Assembly: GCF_021165955.1 (NCBI RefSeq)
Contig: NZ_CP088952.1
Span: 3,968,001-4,032,000, forward strand
Source of the DNA: Massilia endophytica
Lineage (GTDB): Bacteria > Pseudomonadota > Gammaproteobacteria > Burkholderiales > Burkholderiaceae_D
Direction: 5' to 3'
DNA length: 64,000 nt
Shown: positions 60,385 through 64,000 of the stretch, piece after piece
Layout: every line of letters begins with the position of its first letter
Position numbering within the stretch: position 1 is the stretch's first letter
Made by a program: the position numbers and the translations under genes
Notes under the pieces: model-generated
Told to the model about the DNA's origin: nothing
Databases searched by the model: none
Seen by the model: the letters and a program-made list of their open reading frames with translations, nothing else

Positions 60385-62046
60385 TTATTTTTTGTAGACC
60401 TGTTTGCCGCCGACCCAGGTTTCAAGAACGCCGATCTTGCCGATTTCGGAGGCGGGCACGGTGAAGAGATCGCGGTCGGTCACGATGAAGTCCGCCCATT
60501 TGCCCGGCTCCAGGGAGCCGAGCATCTTCTCCTGGCGCGCCGCATAGGCTGCATCCAGCGTGAAGCAGCGGAAGGCTTCCTGCAGCGTCATCGCCTGCTC
60601 CTTGTACCAGCCGCCCGAGGGAACGTTGGCCATGTCCTGCCGCGTCACGGCAGCGTGGATACCCTGGAAGGGATTGGGCGACTCGATGGGGAAGTCCGAA
60701 CCGCAGGCGATGCGCGAGCCCTGCTTCAGGAAAGTGCGCCAGGCGTAGGCGCCCTTGATGCGCTGCGAACCCACGCGCTGCTCGGCCATGTTCTGGTCCG
60801 ACGTGGCATGGGTGGGCTGCATGGAGGGGATGATGTCCAGCTTCCTGAAGCGCGGGATGTCCTCCAGCGCCACCACCTGAGCATGTTCGATGCGGTGGCG
60901 GCGCGCGGCGCTGCCCGGATACTTCTTCAGAAGCTTTGCGTAAGCATCCAGGATCTGGCGGTTGCCCGCGTCGCCGATGGCATGCACGTTGACCTGGTAG
61001 CCCGCCTTCATGGCCTTCTCCATCTTGGCCATGATCTCTTCGTTCTTGTAGAACAGCAGGCCGTGGGTGTGCGGGTCGTCGCTGTAAGGCTTGATCAGGG
61101 CTGCGCCGCGGCTGCCCAGGGCGCCGTCCGAATACAGCTTCACGGAACTGAGGGCATAAAGATCGCCGGCATAGCTTTGCATCGGCCCGTTCTTCGACAG
61201 CTGGTCGAAGTCCGCCTCGGCGCCGCCGATCATCGCGTAGATGCGGGCGGTAAGCTTGCCGTGGTCTGCGTAATCGCGGTACAGGCGGTCGGTGCCCACG
61301 TCGATGCCTGCGTCGTGGGCGCCGGTCAGGCCTACCTTCGCCATTTCGGCAAGCGCGCCGTCCAGGGAAGCGCGCGCCTCCGCCTCGGTTGGCGCGGGAA
61401 CGACCGCGCGCACCAGGTCCATGGCGCCGTCGACCAGGATGCCGGTGGCGTTGCCGCTGGCGTCGCGTTCGATCTTGCCTCCTGCCGGATCTTTCGTGTC
61501 CTTCGTGATACCGGCCAGCGCCAGCGCCTTGCTGTTCACCCACATGGCGTGGCCGTCGACGCGCTGCATCAGCGCCGGGCGGTCCGGCACCACGCTGTCC
61601 AGTTCCGCTGCCGTGGGGAAGCGGCCCAGCTTCCAGATCTCCTGGTTCCAGCCATTGCCCATAACCCAGCTGCGCTGCGGATTCTTCTTCGCGAAGTCCG
61701 CCACCGACTTCAGGGCCGCTTCCAGGGTCGGCGGCGTATAGAGGTCCGCTTCGGTGGCAATGGCGCCCAGGCCCAGCACGTGGCCGTGCGCGTCGATCAG
61801 GCCGGGCAACACCGTGCGGCCCTGCACGTCCACATGGCGGAAACCCTTGGCCCGTCCAGCCACCTCGTTGGCCGTGCCGACGGCGACGATGCGGCCGTCG
61901 TCGTCGAAGGCCAGCGAGGAGAACTTCACCAGCTGGTTCTTCGCGTTCAGCGTGTAGCCATTGGCATTGTCGATGACGGTACCCGCCTGGGCCTGGGCCA
62001 CGAAGGCGAGGCAGGCGGCGGCGAGCAGATTGCGGCGGAGGGACAT
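60385..62046 (-). CDS. Exported amidohydrolase (YtcJ-like)
   Basis: 553 residues with a signal peptide (MSLRRNLLAAACLAFVAQAQ, cleavage at QA-G). 'GLIDAHGHVLGLGAIATEAD' carries the metal-binding HxH; 'SVKLYSDGALGSRGAALIKP', 'VNVHAIGDAGNRQILDAYAK', 'RHRIEHAQVVALED' and 'CGSDFPIESPNPFQGI' complete the YtcJ pattern. It probably hydrolyses an amide or lactam in the periplasm. ATG 62046 is 75 bases inside the open frame and gives the signal peptide. Its end lies 4 bases before the hut promoter -35, so it is separately controlled. Confidence 0.9.
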   Translation of the reverse strand: MSLRRNLLAAACLAFVAQAQAGTVIDNANGYTLNAKNQLVKFSSLAFDDDGRIVAVGTANEVAGRAKGFRHVDVQGRTVLPGLIDAHGHVLGLGAIATEADLYTPPTLEAALKSVADFAKKNPQRSWVMGNGWNQEIWKLGRFPTAAELDSVVPDRPALMQRVDGHAMWVNSKALALAGITKDTKDPAGGKIERDASGNATGILVDGAMDLVRAVVPAPTEAEARASLDGALAEMAKVGLTGAHDAGIDVGTDRLYRDYADHGKLTARIYAMIGGAEADFDQLSKNGPMQSYAGDLYALSSVKLYSDGALGSRGAALIKPYSDDPHTHGLLFYKNEEIMAKMEKAMKAGYQVNVHAIGDAGNRQILDAYAKLLKKYPGSAARRHRIEHAQVVALEDIPRFRKLDIIPSMQPTHATSDQNMAEQRVGSQRIKGAYAWRTFLKQGSRIACGSDFPIESPNPFQGIHAAVTRQDMANVPSGGWYKEQAMTLQEAFRCFTLDAAYAARQEKMLGSLEPGKWADFIVTDRDLFTVPASEIGKIGVLETWVGGKQVYKK

Positions 62047-62141
62047 GGTCGGCCTTTCACGATTGTCGGATTCAAAAGCAAGAATCAGAGTGTAGCGAAT
62101 TTCACCGGCTGGTCCAATCATCCTTTCGACTGGAGACCTTC

Positions 62142-62780
62142 ATGATTACCGTATACGATTACCTCCCATCGCAGAATGCCTACAAGGTGCGCCTGCTGCT
62201 GAACCACCTGGACATGCCCTACCACACCGAGATCGTCAGCATTTTCGAAGGCGAAGGCCAGAAGTCTGGCTTCCTTGCGGTGAACCCGGCTGGCGCAGTA
62301 CCCGCGATCCGCCTTGAGGATGGGCGCGTGCTGGCAGAATCGAATGCCATCCTCACCTTCCTCGCGCACGGCACGCGCTACCTGCCCGCCGATGCGTTCG
62401 GCCAGGCGAAGGTGCAGCAGTGGATGTCGTTCGAGCAGGACTATGTGGGCGCCATCGCCACGCTGCGGCACTGGACGATGACAGGCAAGGCAGCGCGCCG
62501 CCCGCTCACGCTGGTGGAGATGCGCCGCAACGGCAGCCTCAAGGCCCTGTCGATCCTGGACCGCGAGCTGGCCATGCGGCCCTTCATCGCAGGCGAGGAC
62601 TACACCATCGCGGACATGTCCCTGTTCGCCTACACCCACCGCGCCGACGAAGCCGGGCTGCCGCTGCAGGACTATCCGAACGTGCAAGCGTGGATCGCCC
62701 GCGTGCGCGCCCAGCCGGGCTTCCTGGACGAACACCACCCCTACTCGATCGACCCTCACTCGGCGGGCGAACTGCCCTGA
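62142..62780 (+). CDS. Glutathione S-transferase family protein
   Basis: 212 residues. Thioredoxin-like N-terminal domain: 'YDYLPSQNAYKVRLLLNHLD' (Ser in the catalytic position), 'VNPAGAVPAIRLEDGRVLAE' (cis-Pro) and 'SNAILTFLAHG'. The helical C-terminal domain has 'EDYTIADMSLFAYTHRADEA'. The substrate is unknown. It diverges from the amidohydrolase gene. Confidence 0.93.
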   Translation: MITVYDYLPSQNAYKVRLLLNHLDMPYHTEIVSIFEGEGQKSGFLAVNPAGAVPAIRLEDGRVLAESNAILTFLAHGTRYLPADAFGQAKVQQWMSFEQDYVGAIATLRHWTMTGKAARRPLTLVEMRRNGSLKALSILDRELAMRPFIAGEDYTIADMSLFAYTHRADEAGLPLQDYPNVQAWIARVRAQPGFLDEHHPYSIDPHSAGELP

Positions 62781-63067
62781 CCTTGACAGCGATCATCGCC
62801 AGCACGGTAGCGCACGAGCACTCTTTGATCTCATCACCTGCGGTCAAAGAATGCTCGAACAACCGCCATTTTCCTAGCCGGTGTGGGGATGTATATTGTG
62901 TGCGGGGGTCTGCGGAATGCAATTGCTGGCGGCAATGGCTGAGCGTGGCGCTGACCCCAGGTGGCGGCCCCCGACAGGATATAAATTGTTTGCTTCCGCC
63001 TTAACACTGGCCGCACTTACGCTCGGCTATCTTGCCCACGCTATTGTTGCTCTGTGAAGGATCAATC
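62781..63067. other. 287-base gap without recognisable gene
   Basis: I see no conserved frame on either strand. The sequence is less GC-rich than its surroundings from about 62870 to 63000 (GGATATAAATTG near 62977), which could carry a promoter for the small gene at 63068. No tRNA, repeat family member or terminator was found. Confidence 0.5.
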
Positions 63068-63283
63068 ATGGACACCGCAAAGCCACCATCTTCATGCAAG
63101 CCTGTTCGTCGGAAGTCTCTATGGTTTACCACCCTGTCCTCCTCCTTGGCGGGAGGGGTTTCGCTGGGTGTGGCTGTTCTTGCCTTCGATCCAACGGCAG
63201 CCGTCCTTGCGGTCGCCGTCGGTCTGGTCACATCATTGGTGGCTTACGCTGGTCTTATTTGGGTGGAGCGTGACCTGCCCTGA
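63068..63283 (+). CDS. Small two-helix membrane protein, unknown
   Basis: 71 residues: a basic, Pro/Ser-rich N-terminus (MDTAKPPSSCKPVRRKSLWF), then two hydrophobic helices ('SLAGGVSLGVAVLAFD', 'AVLAVAVGLVTSLVAYAGLI') and a charged tail. GAAGGATC lies before ATG 63068. The rest of the surroundings offer no functional hint. It converges on the 2OG oxygenase gene. Confidence 0.6.
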   Translation: MDTAKPPSSCKPVRRKSLWFTTLSSSLAGGVSLGVAVLAFDPTAAVLAVAVGLVTSLVAYAGLIWVERDLP

Positions 63284-63285
63284 AC

Positions 63286-63978
63286 TCAGGCGGCGTCGTG
63301 GAAGATGATGCCGAGGGTGTGGCGCTGGCCGGAGCGCAGGCGGCTGACGCCGTGGCGCATGTTGACGCGGTAGACGCCGCGCGTGCCGTTCACCGGACGG
63401 TGAAAGACGGGGAAGATCACGCAGTCGCCCTGCTCCAGCGGCACCACCTCCGCGCGCGACTGCATGCGCGGACGCTGCTCGGTCAGCACGAATTCGCCGC
63501 CCTCGAAATCGGCGCCGGGCTGTGACAGCAGGAAGGCGGCCTGCAAGGGAAACACGTGGTCGCCGTACAAGTCCTGGTGCAGGCAGTTGTAGTCGCCCGC
63601 CTTGTATTGCAGCAGCAGCGGCGTGGGACGGGTCTGGCCCGCCGCGTGGCAGCGTTCCAGAAATTCCTCGTGCGTTGCAGGAAACCGCACATCCACCTGC
63701 ATGGCCTCGTACCAGCGGTTGGCGATCTCCGCCAGCGGCGGATACATGCGCTCGCGCAGCCGGGCGATCAGCGGCGGCAGGGGATAGCGGAAGTACTGGT
63801 ATTCGCCGCGTCCGAAGCCATGGCGCTCCATCACCACGCGGCTGCGGTACAGATCCGCGTCAGCATACCCTTCCGCCAGCGCAGCGCACTGCTTCGGCGT
63901 CAGCACGCCGCGCAGCACGGCGCAGCCGAAGGCGTCCAGTTCTTCGGCGATTCGGTCCCAGTCGAACGCCCCGCTCAT
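63286..63978 (-). CDS. 2-oxoglutarate/Fe(II)-dependent oxygenase
   Basis: 230 residues. Iron ligands: HxD in 'YNCLHQDLYGDHVFPLQAAF' and the distal His in 'YRVNMRHGVSRLR'; the Arg binding 2-oxoglutarate is in 'SGQRHTLGIIFHDAA'. 'GGEFVLTEQRPRMQSRAEVV' belongs to the double-stranded beta-helix. Close relatives are prolyl-4-hydroxylase-like proteins of unknown substrate. Its start overlaps a possible upstream gene by ATGA. Confidence 0.9.
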   Translation of the reverse strand: MSGAFDWDRIAEELDAFGCAVLRGVLTPKQCAALAEGYADADLYRSRVVMERHGFGRGEYQYFRYPLPPLIARLRERMYPPLAEIANRWYEAMQVDVRFPATHEEFLERCHAAGQTRPTPLLLQYKAGDYNCLHQDLYGDHVFPLQAAFLLSQPGADFEGGEFVLTEQRPRMQSRAEVVPLEQGDCVIFPVFHRPVNGTRGVYRVNMRHGVSRLRSGQRHTLGIIFHDAA

Positions 63979-64000
63979 TTCGAGCTTTCGCGTTCGAGCA
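63975..64000 (-). CDS. Possible 3' end of an upstream gene
   Basis: Seven residues (LERESSK) then TGA overlapping the ATG of the oxygenase gene (ATGA), the same coupling style seen in the hut operon. The frame continues off the window; nothing else can be said. Confidence 0.3.

Noticed and set aside
62781..63067. Possible small RNA or gene in the gap after the GST gene
   Set aside because: No frame, hairpin-plus-T-tract or clear promoter pair could be supported.

Overview
The window looks like a chromosomal segment of a high-GC betaproteobacterium, most likely Oxalobacteraceae (Massilia/Duganella/Pseudoduganella type). This is inferred from overall gene content: a complete-looking phenylacetyl-CoA catabolon, a PEP-CTERM protein, a DUF2863-type protein next to an HDOD protein, a YjgA/PmbA pair, and dense short palindromes with a GGGGTC core. 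No rRNA, tRNA, CRISPR array, prophage or defence island was seen. Only one mobile element is present, a group II intron.

Layout. 1-905: 3' end of a secreted M4-type metalloprotease with Ig-like and jelly-roll-like tails. 965-13756: phenylacetate degradation, with paaABCDE and paaGHIKJYZ all on the minus strand and the regulator paaX diverging from paaA. The two promoters appear to be back to back with overlapping -35 boxes. 13832-20193: a PEP-CTERM protein, a TRAP substrate-binding protein, an M14 carboxypeptidase, an XRE-type regulator, and a divergent cassette of three exported proteins (STM0539-like, DUF2145-like, lipoprotein hydrolase). 20190-22049: a group IIC-like intron placed directly after the intrinsic terminator of a second, paralogous TRAP substrate-binding gene. 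23314-26615: pmbA, darP/yjgA, mog and a carboxylesterase. 26736-34838: assorted metabolism, including a Vps62-like/beta-trefoil protein, a CMD protein, a class III aminotransferase, an FAH-family hydrolase, an MFS transporter, a KamA-family radical SAM enzyme and a hexapeptide acetyltransferase. 35011-37149: an exported single-Cache protein followed by a chemoreceptor. 37156-51385: DNA repair glycosylases, HDOD, DUF2863, a transglutaminase-like/TPR lipoprotein, a CocE-type hydrolase, other hydrolases, a LysR regulator, an M1 peptidase, Mpo1-like, DMT and GNAT proteins. 51501-60303: a histidine-utilisation operon hutU-H-G-F-D-I plus a fused ABC substrate-binding/permease protein. A HutC-type operator sits inside the promoter spacer. 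60385-63978: an amidohydrolase, a GST, a small membrane protein and a 2OG-Fe(II) oxygenase.

How the genes work together. PaaK activates phenylacetate to its CoA thioester. PaaABCE(D) epoxidises the ring, PaaG isomerises to the oxepin, and PaaZ opens and oxidises it. PaaJ and PaaH carry out the beta-oxidation-like end, and PaaI and PaaY are rescue thioesterases. paaF (the enoyl-CoA hydratase) is not in the window. The hut genes encode the five-step HutF/HutG route from histidine to glutamate plus formate, with the transporter gene at the operon's end.

I did not find a clearly new system. The best leads are a family of short perfect palindromes at four places (one read in frame through a protein linker), an intron that appears to regenerate the stop codon of the gene it abuts, a 14-bp inverted repeat that would bury a ribosome binding site, and the exported three-gene cassette beside an XRE regulator with two dyads in between. 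All start choices, promoters and boundaries come from reading the sequence; nothing was searched or computed.
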